From assembly GCA_020446505.1 (NCBI GenBank), contig JAGREN010000017.1:1-35396 (forward strand): 35,396 nt of DNA, in the 5' to 3' direction. This document shows, one piece after another, positions 23,601 through 31,784 of the stretch. Position 1 is the first letter of the stretch. The number at the start of each line of letters is the position of its first letter. The translations under genes and the position numbers were made by a program. This DNA comes from Novosphingobium sp. GTDB taxonomy: Bacteria; Pseudomonadota; Alphaproteobacteria; Sphingomonadales; Sphingomonadaceae. The notes beneath the pieces are model-generated. The model made no database searches, was not told the DNA's origin, and was given only the letters and a program-made list of their open reading frames with translations.

Positions 23601-24386
23601 TCATGGCGCCGCCGACGTCTTTGCCGCCGCGCCGTCCGTGCCTTCGCCATCCTCGCCGATCTCGGCATCGAGCGCATCGACGCCCAACAGACCGGCAAGC
23701 TGGCGCGTCCTGCCACGCAGGGAGCCCGGCACGTCCTTGTCGCGCGCAATTTGGGCGAAAAGCGGGCCAGCGAGATCTTCCTTGCCCAGTTCGAGGTAGG
23801 CCATGCCAACCATTTCGCCCGCCACGCCGAACCAGGCGTTGCCCGGCACCGCAAGCGGCTTGAGGCGGTCGACCACCTGCTGCGGCTTCAATTCGTCGAA
23901 CTGAAGCGCCACATAGCGCACGTTTGCAAGATCGCGCATCGGCTGCGGCGCATCGCCGTCAGCGGCGACGGATTCGTAGATGTTCACGGCTTCCTGCTTC
24001 TTGCCAAGCTCGATCGCCAGGCCTGCACGAAGAAGTGCCGCCGAAGTGGCGCTGGCCGTGCTTTCATCCTCGATAACCGGCTGCACCTTCTCGTAGGCGC
24101 CTTGCTTGTTGTCCGCCTCAAGATCATCGAGCGCGACGACGAACTGCTCGCTCCGCTCGTCAGCGGCCGCCAGATTGTGCTCGTGCCAGAACAGATAGCC
24201 GCCAAGCCCGGCGAGGCCCAGCAGGACCACGCCGATTACCGGCTTGCCATAACGGCGGAAGAATCCTTCGAACTGGTCCTGACGCAGCGCATCGTCCACC
24301 TCGCGCAGGAAGGTTTCCTGCTCGGCTTCGGCTTTCTTGCGGTTACGCTCTTCGGCGCTGTCGTTGGTGTTGGGTGGCAGGGCCAA
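23601..24386 (-). CDS. YfgM-like TPR membrane protein
   Basis: This 261-residue protein has a charged cytoplasmic N-terminus (ALPPNTNDSAEERNRKKAEAE), one transmembrane segment (about residues 49-66, PVIGVVLLGLAGLGGYLF) and a periplasmic TPR_21 domain with LLRAGLAIELGKKQEAVNIYES and AWFGVAGEMVGMAYLELG. The C-terminus is Ala/Asp/Glu-rich. E. coli YfgM is an ancillary subunit near the SecYEG translocon that works with periplasmic chaperones. Its position directly before bamB matches the E. coli order and supports the call. There is an ATGA contact with the frame of bamB at 23601-23604. A 94-bp gap separates it from the glycosyltransferase gene; nothing distinct is seen there apart from a GTTAAC palindrome. 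Confidence 0.87.
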   Translation of the reverse strand: MALPPNTNDSAEERNRKKAEAEQETFLREVDDALRQDQFEGFFRRYGKPVIGVVLLGLAGLGGYLFWHEHNLAAADERSEQFVVALDDLEADNKQGAYEKVQPVIEDESTASATSAALLRAGLAIELGKKQEAVNIYESVAADGDAPQPMRDLANVRYVALQFDELKPQQVVDRLKPLAVPGNAWFGVAGEMVGMAYLELGKEDLAGPLFAQIARDKDVPGSLRGRTRQLAGLLGVDALDAEIGEDGEGTDGAAAKTSAAP

Positions 24387-24480
24387 TGTGGGGCCTTCGC
24401 ATGGTTGTTAACTGTGTGGCGGGCTGTGTAGTGCGCGTTTGCCCTTTCGCCAAGTGCGGTGAAGCACCCATGAACAGGGG

Positions 24481-25608
24481 TCAGGGCAGATCGTCGCGTC
24501 CTGCGGCGCTCGCATAGAGCCTGCGATAGGTGGCGACCATTCGTTCCTCGTCATAGTTCTGGCGCGCGCGCACCTGATTGGCCGCGCCGATACGAGCGCG
24601 AAGATCGTCGCTGGCGGCCAGCTTTTCGATGGCATCGGCAAGTCCGCCCTCGTCGCGCGGCTGAACGATGAAGGGGCGGTTTTCCTCGGCCACCATGCCG
24701 GCGACATCGCCCACGGCCGGCGAGGCGACTGGCAGGCCAGCCGCCATCGCTTCGACCACCGAGATGGGAAACTGCTCGCTGTCGGATGACAGGGCGAAGA
24801 TATCGAACAGGCCGACCGCCTGGGCCGGATCGGCGACGAAGCCGGGAAGATGGACCCGGTGCGCCATGCCGAGGCGCAGCGCCTCCTCGCGGATCGCCTC
24901 GCGCTCGGGCCCTTCGCCAAGAATCACGACATGCCAGTGCTCCGGCAATTCGGCGCACACCCGCACGAGGCGCGGCAGGTTCTTGACCGCGCGCAGCCCT
25001 GCCAGCGTACCCAGCCACCGCTCGCCCTCGCGCTTGACGATGCGCGGCAGGGCGTCCGGTTTCGGCCGTTTCGCATAGCGCGCCGTGTCGATCCCGTTCT
25101 CGATCAGGTGGACCCGTCCGCGCGGCTGGTGCCAGGTTTCGAGTGCAATCTCTTCAAGCCGCCGCGAGGGAACGACCAGGCCAGAGCTGCGGGCAAGCGC
25201 GAGGCGGCGGAACCAGTTGCGCGATGTCTTGAGCTTTTCCGCCTCGTCCTGATTGAAGCCGTCCTCGTGGTGGACCAGCGCGGGAAGCGACAGGTAATCG
25301 CGGAAAATCGAATGAGCGAGCACCGCATCCATCGCTCCCCAGTTATAGGAGAGGATCAGGTCGAACCTCTGCATCGCCCGCGCCAGTCGCAGCAACCGCG
25401 CTGGAAAGGGTTTTCCGGCAAGCGGTTCGAAATCATCCGGGTAGGCCACGTCTATCGACGGATCGATAGCCGAAGCCGCATCCAGCGCCCCCGGCACGGC
25501 AGAGACGATGGTATGGCGCACCTTGGGGCCGAACAGGTTCATCAGCCGCACGGCGCGCAGTTCCTTGCCGCCGGGCTGGAACGTGGAGTGAAGGTGCAGG
25601 ATATGCAT
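24481..25608 (-). CDS. GT4-type glycosyltransferase
   Basis: The ATG at 25608 gives 375 residues starting MHILHLHSTFQPGGKELRAV, a typical GT-B opening; an upstream extension is Arg/Gly-rich and antisense to the hydrolase gene region. The C-terminal Rossmann half has GTLAGLRAVKNLPRLV, ILGEGPEREAIREEA, RVHLPGFVADPAQAVGLFDI and the E-X7-E motif in SEQFPISVVEAMAAGLPVASP, all typical of GT4 retaining glycosyltransferases using nucleotide sugars. The acceptor is unknown; a role in surface polysaccharide or glycolipid synthesis is likely, but no other polysaccharide genes are nearby. It follows the alpha/beta hydrolase by 29 bp, so the two may be cotranscribed. Confidence 0.9.
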   Translation of the reverse strand: MHILHLHSTFQPGGKELRAVRLMNLFGPKVRHTIVSAVPGALDAASAIDPSIDVAYPDDFEPLAGKPFPARLLRLARAMQRFDLILSYNWGAMDAVLAHSIFRDYLSLPALVHHEDGFNQDEAEKLKTSRNWFRRLALARSSGLVVPSRRLEEIALETWHQPRGRVHLIENGIDTARYAKRPKPDALPRIVKREGERWLGTLAGLRAVKNLPRLVRVCAELPEHWHVVILGEGPEREAIREEALRLGMAHRVHLPGFVADPAQAVGLFDIFALSSDSEQFPISVVEAMAAGLPVASPAVGDVAGMVAEENRPFIVQPRDEGGLADAIEKLAASDDLRARIGAANQVRARQNYDEERMVATYRRLYASAAGRDDLP

Positions 25609-25637
25609 TGCGCGTTCGCCTAGCGCCTTTGTCGCGC

Positions 25638-26495
25638 TCAGGCGACCTTGGCCAGAAGCCGGTCGATCGCTGCCTCGGCCTCTGGTTCGATAAGCAGCGG
25701 CGCATGGCCCACGCCCGCGACGGTGACAGCCTCTGCATCGCCGAGCCTCGCCATCATCTCCCCGCAATTCGCCTCGGAGAAAAGGTCTGACACCTCGCCC
25801 CGCAGGATCAGCACCGGCACCCTTGCGAGGGCGTCGAGCGCGGGCGAAAGGTCCGGCTGGTTATCGAAGTCCACTTTCGAAAAGGCTTCGGCGATCTTCA
25901 TGTCGTAGTCGAACACGATGCGCCCGTTGCTGGTGAGCGTCATCGTCCGCTTGGCCATGGCGATCCAGTCGGCAAGGTCGAACCGGGGGTGAGCGATCTT
26001 CTGGCTCTCTTCCAGTGCGCGGGCAGCATGGACCCAGGTCGGGAAATTGCGGCCCTGTCCTGCATAGGAAAGGATACGGTCCAGGCCCTCGCGTTCCAGC
26101 CGGGTGCCGATGTCGTTGAGCGCGGCACCGGCCAGCCGTTCCGGCGACTTCATGGCGATGAGCATCGTCATCAGGCCGCCCATCGAGGTGCCGATCGAAA
26201 CGAATCTGTCGACGCCGAGCTTTTCGAGCAGCAGGTTCACGTCAGAGAGATACTGGATCGGGTTGTAACTATCTGCATCCTTTGCATATTCGCTGTCACC
26301 CCGCCCACGCATCTCGGGCACGATGACCCGCCACTCGCCCGCCAGACGGTCGGCAAGGTCGGCAAAGTCGCGGGCATTGCGGGTCAGGCCGTGCAGGCAC
26401 AGCACTGGCGGACGATCCTCGCGGCCCGGATAGTCGCGGTAATGGAGTTCGAGGCCATCGCTACTTGTCCAGGTCCCGTCGGTGAATTCTGCCAT
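25638..26495 (-). CDS. Alpha/beta-hydrolase
   Basis: The ATG at 26495 gives 285 residues starting MAEFTDGTWTSSDGLELHYR; an ATG 6 bp upstream (26501) is also possible, but AGGGA is better spaced for 26495. The fold is clear: the oxyanion HGLTRNARDFADLA (residues 35-48), MRGRGDSEYA, the nucleophile elbow GTSMGG with Ser104, an acid in LILRGEVSDLF and the catalytic His in GVGHAPLLIEP. These fit a carboxylesterase, epoxide hydrolase-like or lactonase enzyme; the substrate is not predictable. There is no signal peptide. It is divergent from selO across about 60 bp and precedes the glycosyltransferase by 29 bp. Confidence 0.9.
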   Translation of the reverse strand: MAEFTDGTWTSSDGLELHYRDYPGREDRPPVLCLHGLTRNARDFADLADRLAGEWRVIVPEMRGRGDSEYAKDADSYNPIQYLSDVNLLLEKLGVDRFVSIGTSMGGLMTMLIAMKSPERLAGAALNDIGTRLEREGLDRILSYAGQGRNFPTWVHAARALEESQKIAHPRFDLADWIAMAKRTMTLTSNGRIVFDYDMKIAEAFSKVDFDNQPDLSPALDALARVPVLILRGEVSDLFSEANCGEMMARLGDAEAVTVAGVGHAPLLIEPEAEAAIDRLLAKVA

Positions 26496-26557
26496 TGCCA
26501 TCCCTGCATTTCGCCCGGCCGCTTGCGTGCGGCGCGTGGCATGCCCACTATCGCCGT

Positions 26558-27961
26558 ATGCAGGACCATCCGCAAGCCGAACGCTACCGTCCCGATCCCC
26601 GGATCGCCAAACTGGCCGGGTGGCTGGCCGATCCGGTCGAGGCAGCGGATTTCCCGCGTCGCAACCTTCGCTTCCGCAATGACCGCGCAGCCGCCACGGT
26701 CGGGCTCTCCGATCTGACGGACGAGCAATGGGTGGCCCATTTCGGCAATTTCGAGCCGCTGCCTGACAACCTGCCCCAACCGCTGGCGCTGCGCTATCAC
26801 GGTCACCAGTTCCAGGTTTACAATCCCGACATCGGCGACGGACGCGGATTTCTGTTCGCGCAGATGCGCGATTCGCGCGGGCGGCTGCTGGATCTCGGCA
26901 CCAAGGGCTCAGGCCGCACGCCCTACAGCCGCGACGGCGACGGGCGGCTGACACTCAAGGGCGCGGTGCGCGAAATCCTTGCGACCGAAATGCTGGAAGC
27001 ACTGGGCGTCAACACCAGCAAGACCTTCTCGGTGATCGAGACAGGCGAGGAGCTGTGGCGCGGCGACGAACCCTCACCCACCCGTTCGGCGGTGCTGGTC
27101 CGCCTCTCGCACGGCCATATCCGCATCGGCACGTTCCAGCGCCTGTCGGCCTACGAAGACCGCGACCACATGGCCGCGTTGATCGACTACTGTCTTGAAA
27201 CCTATCCCGGCCCGCTGCCGCCCGAAGACGCACCGGGTCGGTATGAGCCGGGGGTAATCCTGCTTCATCAGGTCGTCGAGCGGCTCGCCCGCATGTCGGC
27301 CAGCTACATGGCCGCAGGTTTCGTCCACGGCGTGCTCAATACCGACAACATGAACATTTCGGGCGAGAGTTTCGACTATGGCCCCTGGCGCTGGCTGCCG
27401 AAGTGGGATCCGGCCTTTACCGCCGCCTATTTCGACCATTCCGGCCTTTACGCATTCGGACGCCAGCCCGCCGCGATCCACTGGAACTGCGCGCAGCTTG
27501 CCGTTGCGCTTCGCCTCGTCGTTTCCGGCGACGATCCGCTGGTTGCCGCGGTCGATCGCTTTTCCGGCGTTTACCGCGAAGCGATGGCAGAGCACTTCCT
27601 GTGGCGTCTGGGGCTGGTCCCGCGAGGAATCGAGGAGGACGTCAAGCTCATCGGTACTTCTGAAGTTCACATGCGAGAGAACGGTATCGGGCCAGATGCG
27701 TTTTTCTTCGCTCATCGCGGCGGTCGCGAAGCGCCAGCCGGTGAATTTGGCAACCTTTTGCCCCAATGGGAGCCTGTTGACGGCGCTACCGACCATTCGC
27801 TTTGGTCCGGCGATTCCGCACCGTCGCTGGTCATCGATGAAGTGGAACGAATCTGGTCGTCGATTGACAAACATGACGACTGGAGCGCGCTTAACCAAAA
27901 AATCGCAGAAATCCGTGACCTTGGCGCTGCTCTGGGGCCGTTTGCGCGGACGAGCCGTTAA
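26558..27961 (+). CDS. selO: Protein adenylyltransferase SelO (YdiU/UPF0061 family)
   Basis: The ATG at 26558 gives 467 residues starting MQDHPQAERYRPDPR; an extension to 26495 overlaps the divergent hydrolase start. SelO is a pseudokinase fold that transfers AMP to proteins. Key residues are visible: Lys116 in TKGSGRTPYSR, Glu144 in ILATEML, the active-site Asp263-Asn264 in HGVLNTDNMNI and metal-binding Asp273 in FDYGPW. They correspond to the lysine, glutamate, Asp-Asn and Asp of Pseudomonas SelO. No selenocysteine or C-terminal Cys-X-X-Cys/U is present. E. coli SelO AMPylates redox proteins during oxidative stress, so a similar role is likely. A hairpin follows its stop by 24 bp and astD starts 85 bp later. 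Confidence 0.94.
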   Translation: MQDHPQAERYRPDPRIAKLAGWLADPVEAADFPRRNLRFRNDRAAATVGLSDLTDEQWVAHFGNFEPLPDNLPQPLALRYHGHQFQVYNPDIGDGRGFLFAQMRDSRGRLLDLGTKGSGRTPYSRDGDGRLTLKGAVREILATEMLEALGVNTSKTFSVIETGEELWRGDEPSPTRSAVLVRLSHGHIRIGTFQRLSAYEDRDHMAALIDYCLETYPGPLPPEDAPGRYEPGVILLHQVVERLARMSASYMAAGFVHGVLNTDNMNISGESFDYGPWRWLPKWDPAFTAAYFDHSGLYAFGRQPAAIHWNCAQLAVALRLVVSGDDPLVAAVDRFSGVYREAMAEHFLWRLGLVPRGIEEDVKLIGTSEVHMRENGIGPDAFFFAHRGGREAPAGEFGNLLPQWEPVDGATDHSLWSGDSAPSLVIDEVERIWSSIDKHDDWSALNQKIAEIRDLGAALGPFARTSR

Positions 27962-27984
27962 CCAGATCGCTACACCTGCGCTGT

Positions 27985-28021
27985 AGGAGCCAGATGGCAA
28001 TGGCCGGATACCCCGGCTCCT
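27985..28021. terminator. Hairpin between selO and astD
   Basis: AGGAGCC (27985-27991) and GGCTCCT (28015-28021) are perfectly complementary around a 23-nt GC-rich loop. It begins 24 bp after the selO stop and ends 25 bp before the astD start. No T-run follows, so it may be a weak terminator, a processing site or an attenuating leader for astD. Confidence 0.4.
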
Positions 28022-28046
28022 GACCTGAAAGCGGACCCTGCGCCCG

Positions 28047-29513
28047 ATGAACGCGATTACGCCCACCGACCCGAAACCGGCTGATGAGAATGCCGGCAAG
28101 AGCGGTGTGCCGGATCTGCTCATTTCCTACGAGCCCGCGACCGGCGAAGAGCTCTGGCGCGGCAGGGTCAGCGACATCGATACGGCGGTAAAGACCGCCC
28201 GCCGTGCCTTCCCGGCATGGGCAGCCCAGCCGCTCGCCACGCGCATGGAACTGATCCGCCGCTTCGCCAACGAGGTCCGCAAGGATTTCGAGAAGCTGGC
28301 CGACACCATCGCCCGAGAAACCGGCAAGCCCCTCTGGGAGGCCAACGCCGAGGTCGAGAACGTCATCAACAAGGTCGAACTTTCGATCCGGGCCTTTGCC
28401 GACCGCTCCGCCCAGCGCAAGCTCGACAGCGCGATCCAGGGCATGATGGCGGTTCGCCACAAGCCGCATGGCGTGATGGCCGTACTCGGCCCCTACAACA
28501 TGCCTGCGCACCTGCCGAACGCGCACATCGTGCCCGCGCTGATCGCCGGCAACACGGTGATCTTCAAGCCCAGCGAAAAGGCACCGGCGAGCGGCGAGCT
28601 GCTCGCCCGCTGCTTCAACCGGGCGGGCATTTCAGCCGCCGTGATCCAGTGCGTGATCGGCGGGCCGGAGCAGGGGCAGGAACTGGTCCGCAACGAAGGC
28701 GTGAACGGCGTGCTTTTTACCGGCTCTGCCAATGCCGGAGTTGCCATTGCCCGCAAGCTGGCTGCACGTCCCGACAAGCTGCTGACGCTGGAAATGGGTG
28801 GCAACAACCCCATCGTTCTGTGGGATACGCCCAAAGTCACCGATGCCGCAGCCCTCATCGTCCAGTCCGCCTTCGCCAGCGCGGGACAGCGCTGCACTGC
28901 TGCACGCCGCCTCATCGTCAAGGAATCGATGTACGATTCGATCATGGCCGAAGTGAAAGGGCTTGCAGACCGCATCATTTTCGGCGCGCCATTCGACGAG
29001 CCTTCGCCCTTCATGGGTCCGATGATCGACAACTTTGCCGCCGACGGGCTGACCGACAGCTTCTTCTACCTGCTGTCCAACGGCGGCAAGGCGATCAAGC
29101 ACCTTGTGCGGCCCGACGAGCAGAAGCCTTTTCTTTCGCCCGCGATCATCGACATGACCGCGATGAAAGACCGCCCGGACGTCGAACTGTTCGGCCCGAT
29201 CCTGCAGGTCATCAGGGTCGAAACCCTGGACCAGGCGATCGCCGAGGCGAACAATACCCGTTTCGGCCTCGTCGCTTCGATGATCGGTGGCCAGCCTCAG
29301 GAATACAACCGGTTCTGGGCCAATGTGCGTGCAGGCATCGTCAACTGGAACCGCCCGACGATCAGCCCCTCTCACGCTGCGCCTGTCGGAGGCATCGGAC
29401 TTTCCGGCAATCACCGGCCTTCCGGCCACTATGCGGCGGACTATTGCGCCTATCCTGTCGCCTCGGGTGAGGTCGAACAGCCGCGCGCCGCGATCGGCAT
29501 CGGCCTGAAGTAG
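28047..29513 (+). CDS. astD: Succinylglutamate-semialdehyde dehydrogenase AstD (aldehyde dehydrogenase)
   Basis: This 488-residue NAD(P)+-dependent aldehyde dehydrogenase carries the oxyanion Asn151 in LGPYNMPAHLPN, the cofactor motif FTGSANAG, general base Glu249 in LEMGGNNPIVLWD and nucleophile Cys283 in SAGQRCTAARRL. The combination EPATGEELWRG, GPYNMPAHLPNAHIVPALIAGNT and GNNPIVLWD is typical of AstD (E. coli 492 residues), the fourth enzyme of the arginine succinyltransferase pathway. astA, astB and astE are absent, so a related semialdehyde or another pathway location is possible. Sphingomonads often carry the ast genes scattered. The first 20 residues are poorly conserved. The stop lies 3 bp from that of the convergent lipoprotein gene. 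Confidence 0.9.
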   Translation: MNAITPTDPKPADENAGKSGVPDLLISYEPATGEELWRGRVSDIDTAVKTARRAFPAWAAQPLATRMELIRRFANEVRKDFEKLADTIARETGKPLWEANAEVENVINKVELSIRAFADRSAQRKLDSAIQGMMAVRHKPHGVMAVLGPYNMPAHLPNAHIVPALIAGNTVIFKPSEKAPASGELLARCFNRAGISAAVIQCVIGGPEQGQELVRNEGVNGVLFTGSANAGVAIARKLAARPDKLLTLEMGGNNPIVLWDTPKVTDAAALIVQSAFASAGQRCTAARRLIVKESMYDSIMAEVKGLADRIIFGAPFDEPSPFMGPMIDNFAADGLTDSFFYLLSNGGKAIKHLVRPDEQKPFLSPAIIDMTAMKDRPDVELFGPILQVIRVETLDQAIAEANNTRFGLVASMIGGQPQEYNRFWANVRAGIVNWNRPTISPSHAAPVGGIGLSGNHRPSGHYAADYCAYPVASGEVEQPRAAIGIGLK

Positions 29514-29516
29514 GGC

Positions 29517-30233
29517 TTACTTCCCGCTGGAGACAAGATCGACTTCGGTCAGCCCGTTGTCGAGCTTGCGTGCCGAGACGACGTAGGCCTTGGCTCCGTT
29601 CTTGCCGCCGAGCACATGGTCGCTGCCTTCCATGTGGTATTCCGCGCCATATCCTGCCTTGCGCGCTCGCGTGTAATAGAAGTCGATCACGTCCTTGGCG
29701 TCGACGGGAGTCACGAAGTTGACAACAGCGAGCATGCAGCCATCGGCATCGGTTCCGGCAGCTTCCTGCACGGCGGCTCGCGGATAGACCGAGAGCGCGT
29801 CTGGCAGCCGGTTCGCCCAGCTTGCCGAATAATTGACCTTGGCGGCGCAATCAGCCGATGTCGCACGGCTCTGTTCGGCGACCTGTGCCGCCGTGGAGGC
29901 ACCTTCGAAGAGTGACGTGGCGCTTCCCTCTGCTGCCTCGCTCGCGATTTCCAGCGTTCCGCCAGCCTTCTTGGCCGCATCCTGCCGCGCTGCCGCGATT
30001 GCCTCGGGGCTGCGCTGTTCGGGGGGCAGTTCAACCCCGCTTGCGGCACCTGCCGCCGCCCCGGCCTCGCCGGAAAGTTCGGGATCGGTCATCAGTTCGC
30101 CGTCGACAGCGCCGCTCAGCGCCGGATCCTCGTCGGCCTTCTTCCCGGCCTTGTCCGATCCGCTGCAACCGGCGAGCAAGGCGACAGTGGCGATGCCGAC
30201 TAGCAGGCGGCGGCTGGTAAGGGTTTTCGACAA
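29517..30233 (-). CDS. Uncharacterised lipoprotein
   Basis: This 238-residue protein has a lipoprotein signal (RRLLVGIATVALLAGC, lipidated Cys23) and should be anchored in the periplasm. A low-complexity Asp/Ala/Gly-rich linker (about 25-105) contains DPALSG and DPELSG. A C-terminal domain (about 125-238) follows, with two cysteines (ADCAAKV and DGCMLAV), WANRLPDALSVYPRA, DAKDVIDFYYTRARKAGYG and a final LTEVDLVSSGK. I recognise no characterised family. The C-terminal pattern of a helix followed by strands resembles small periplasmic folds in sphingomonad lipoproteins. Its DPELSG linker motif also occurs in BamB here. The promoter must lie in the 437-bp non-coding gap upstream. Confidence 0.82.
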   Translation of the reverse strand: MSKTLTSRRLLVGIATVALLAGCSGSDKAGKKADEDPALSGAVDGELMTDPELSGEAGAAAGAASGVELPPEQRSPEAIAAARQDAAKKAGGTLEIASEAAEGSATSLFEGASTAAQVAEQSRATSADCAAKVNYSASWANRLPDALSVYPRAAVQEAAGTDADGCMLAVVNFVTPVDAKDVIDFYYTRARKAGYGAEYHMEGSDHVLGGKNGAKAYVVSARKLDNGLTEVDLVSSGK

Positions 30234-30670
30234 GATGACAGCTCCTTGCAGTGCAGCTCACTTCGCCCGGTGCAGGCGCAGGATTGCTTAACGAGCCGTT
30301 AGCTATTGCGGGCGCGGGTTAACGAAATCTTGCGCAAGGTGGTTAACGCGCGCTCGGTGTAAGAGGCGTGCCGAATCGGGATGGTTTGCAGACAAGGATT
30401 TACGCGCTTGAGGCGTACACTCTTGAGGCAAGGGGGTGCTCCCGGCCCGCGGGAACACCCCCGGTACGATGCGCGACCCGCAACACCGCACCCGACCCGT
30501 CACGTCGCCGTTCGCGACGGGAAGTCCTCAAGCCGACAAGCCGCTGGGAGGTTGCGGAGTGTCAGCGTGTGGGTGTCGATTTAGCGGTATGTGGCTGAAC
30601 GGACCGCGACCCTTCTGATGTCTTTTGTTCAGAAAAGTCGTCGATTAGATTACAAATAGCTGAACAAGGC
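30234..30670. other. 437-bp non-coding gap with several structured elements
   Basis: No convincing gene is present; the small open frames lack ribosome sites and composition. Near the lipoprotein start there are three TTAACG copies (30288, 30319, 30343), two of them inside GTTAAC palindromes 24 bp apart, and an inverted TAACG-AGC-CGTTA (30289-30301). The middle has a very stable hairpin (30432-30462), an ACACTC/GAGTGT pair (30417-30422 with 30557-30562) that could close about 135 nt, and CTTGAGGC and AAGCCG direct repeats. The right end is AT-rich with CTGAAC (30595, 30660) on both sides of GTTCAG (30627), allowing two alternative stems after pyrC. A non-coding RNA is possible; I could not match RNase P, tmRNA, 6S or SRP RNA. 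Confidence 0.5.
30432..30462. ncRNA. Strong hairpin, possible non-coding RNA core
   Basis: GGGGGTG (30432-30438) pairs with CACCCCC (30456-30462) and TCCCG (30440-30444) with CGGGA (30450-30454) around GCCCG, interrupted by one C-A mismatch. That makes 12 pairs in 31 nt. There is no adjacent T-run on either strand, so it is not a classical terminator. Strand and transcript boundaries cannot be set from sequence. Confidence 0.3.
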
Positions 30671-31714
30671 CTAGCCCGCCAGCTTCCAGGCAAGTTCCTC
30701 GCCAGCATGGAAAGGTACCAGTGCGGTGCCATTAACGTCGAGAATTTCGGGCGCCATGTTGACTTCGCGCCGCAGCGTCACCGTGCCCTGGTTGAGCGGC
30801 AATCCATAAAAGCGCGGGCCGTTTTCCGAGGCGAACGCCTCGAACCTGTCGAGCGCATTGTCTTCCTCGAAAACCGCGAGATAGCTTTCCAGCGCGTAGG
30901 GCGCGTTAAAGATGCCCGCGCAGCCGCAGGCCGATTCCTTGGCTTCGCGCGCGTGGGGTGCGCTATCCGTTCCGAGGAAGAATTTGGCCGAACCCGAACA
31001 TGCCGCCTTGCGAAGGGCCAGCCGGTGATGCTCGCGCTTGGCGACGGGCAGGCAATAGTTGTGCGGCTGGATGCCGCCGACCAGCATGGCGTTGCGATTG
31101 ATGTGCAGGTGTTGCGGCGTGATCGTCGCCGCGACATTATCACTGGCGCTTTCCACGAACTGCGCCGCTTCGGCCGTGGTGATATGTTCGAACACGACCT
31201 TGAGCCCCGGCATATCCCGCACCAGCGGTTCAAGCGTCCGGTCGATGAACACGGCCTCGCGGTCGAATATGTCGACGTCATGGTCGGTCACTTCGCCATG
31301 AACGCACAGCGGCAGCCCGACCTTTTCCATGCGCTCCAGCACCGACCGGATCGAATCCACATCGGTGACGCCATGCGCGGAATTGGTGGTGGCATGGGCC
31401 GGATAGAGCTTGGCGGCAGTGAATACGCCCTCGGCCGCGCCGCGCTCGATCTCGTCAGGATCGCTCGCATCGGTAAGATAGCAGGTCATCAGCGGCGTGA
31501 AGACCATGCCTTGTGGCAAGGCCGCCACGATGCGGTCGCGATAGGCCGACCCTTCCGCAACCGTCACCACCGGCGGCGAAAGGTTGGGCATGACGATGGC
31601 GCGTGCAAACTGCCGCGCGGTCCACGGCAGGACACCTGCCAGCATGGCGCCGTCGCGCAGGTGGACGTGCCAGTCGTCGGGGCGGCGAATGGTGATCGTG
31701 TCGGGCGTGGTCAT
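30671..31714 (-). CDS. pyrC: Dihydroorotase PyrC (class II)
   Basis: This 347-residue zinc amidohydrolase closes carbamoyl-aspartate to dihydroorotate in pyrimidine synthesis. The metal and catalytic residues fall at the E. coli PyrC positions: His16 and His18 (DWHVHLRD), Lys102 to be carbamylated (TAAKLYPA), His139 (CVHGEV), His177 (FEHITT) and Asp250 (LGTDSAPHA). The substrate loop around residues 105-112 ([10 protein letters not shown]) is intact. It starts 14 bp after a 10-bp inverted repeat that also follows the nitroreductase gene, so it is transcribed either from its own promoter or through that hairpin. ygfZ, often a neighbour of pyrC in this group, lies on the other side of the pirin unit. 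Confidence 0.97.
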   Translation of the reverse strand: MTTPDTITIRRPDDWHVHLRDGAMLAGVLPWTARQFARAIVMPNLSPPVVTVAEGSAYRDRIVAALPQGMVFTPLMTCYLTDASDPDEIERGAAEGVFTAAKLYPAHATTNSAHGVTDVDSIRSVLERMEKVGLPLCVHGEVTDHDVDIFDREAVFIDRTLEPLVRDMPGLKVVFEHITTAEAAQFVESASDNVAATITPQHLHINRNAMLVGGIQPHNYCLPVAKREHHRLALRKAACSGSAKFFLGTDSAPHAREAKESACGCAGIFNAPYALESYLAVFEEDNALDRFEAFASENGPRFYGLPLNQGTVTLRREVNMAPEILDVNGTALVPFHAGEELAWKLAG

Positions 31715-31728
31715 GGCCCTTCCCTATA

Positions 31729-31779
31729 CGCGCCCGCCCTGCCCACGCCACCCGGAAAGGCATGAGAAAGGCGGGCGCG
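31729..31779. terminator. 10-bp inverted repeat between the nitroreductase stop and pyrC start
   Basis: CGCGCCCGCC (31729-31738) and GGCGGGCGCG (31770-31779) are perfectly complementary around a 31-nt loop. On the minus strand the hairpin starts 5 nt after the nitroreductase stop and ends 14 nt before the pyrC ATG, just ahead of GGGAAGGG, the pyrC ribosome site. No T-tract follows. It may terminate the pirin-nitroreductase message or act as a pyrC leader structure. Confidence 0.5.
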
Positions 31780-31784
31780 CAGGA

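Noticed and set aside
30500-30530. A tRNA-like T-arm (CCGTTCGCGACGG)
   Set aside because: No matching acceptor, D or anticodon arms surround it, and the segment pairs better as a simple hairpin.
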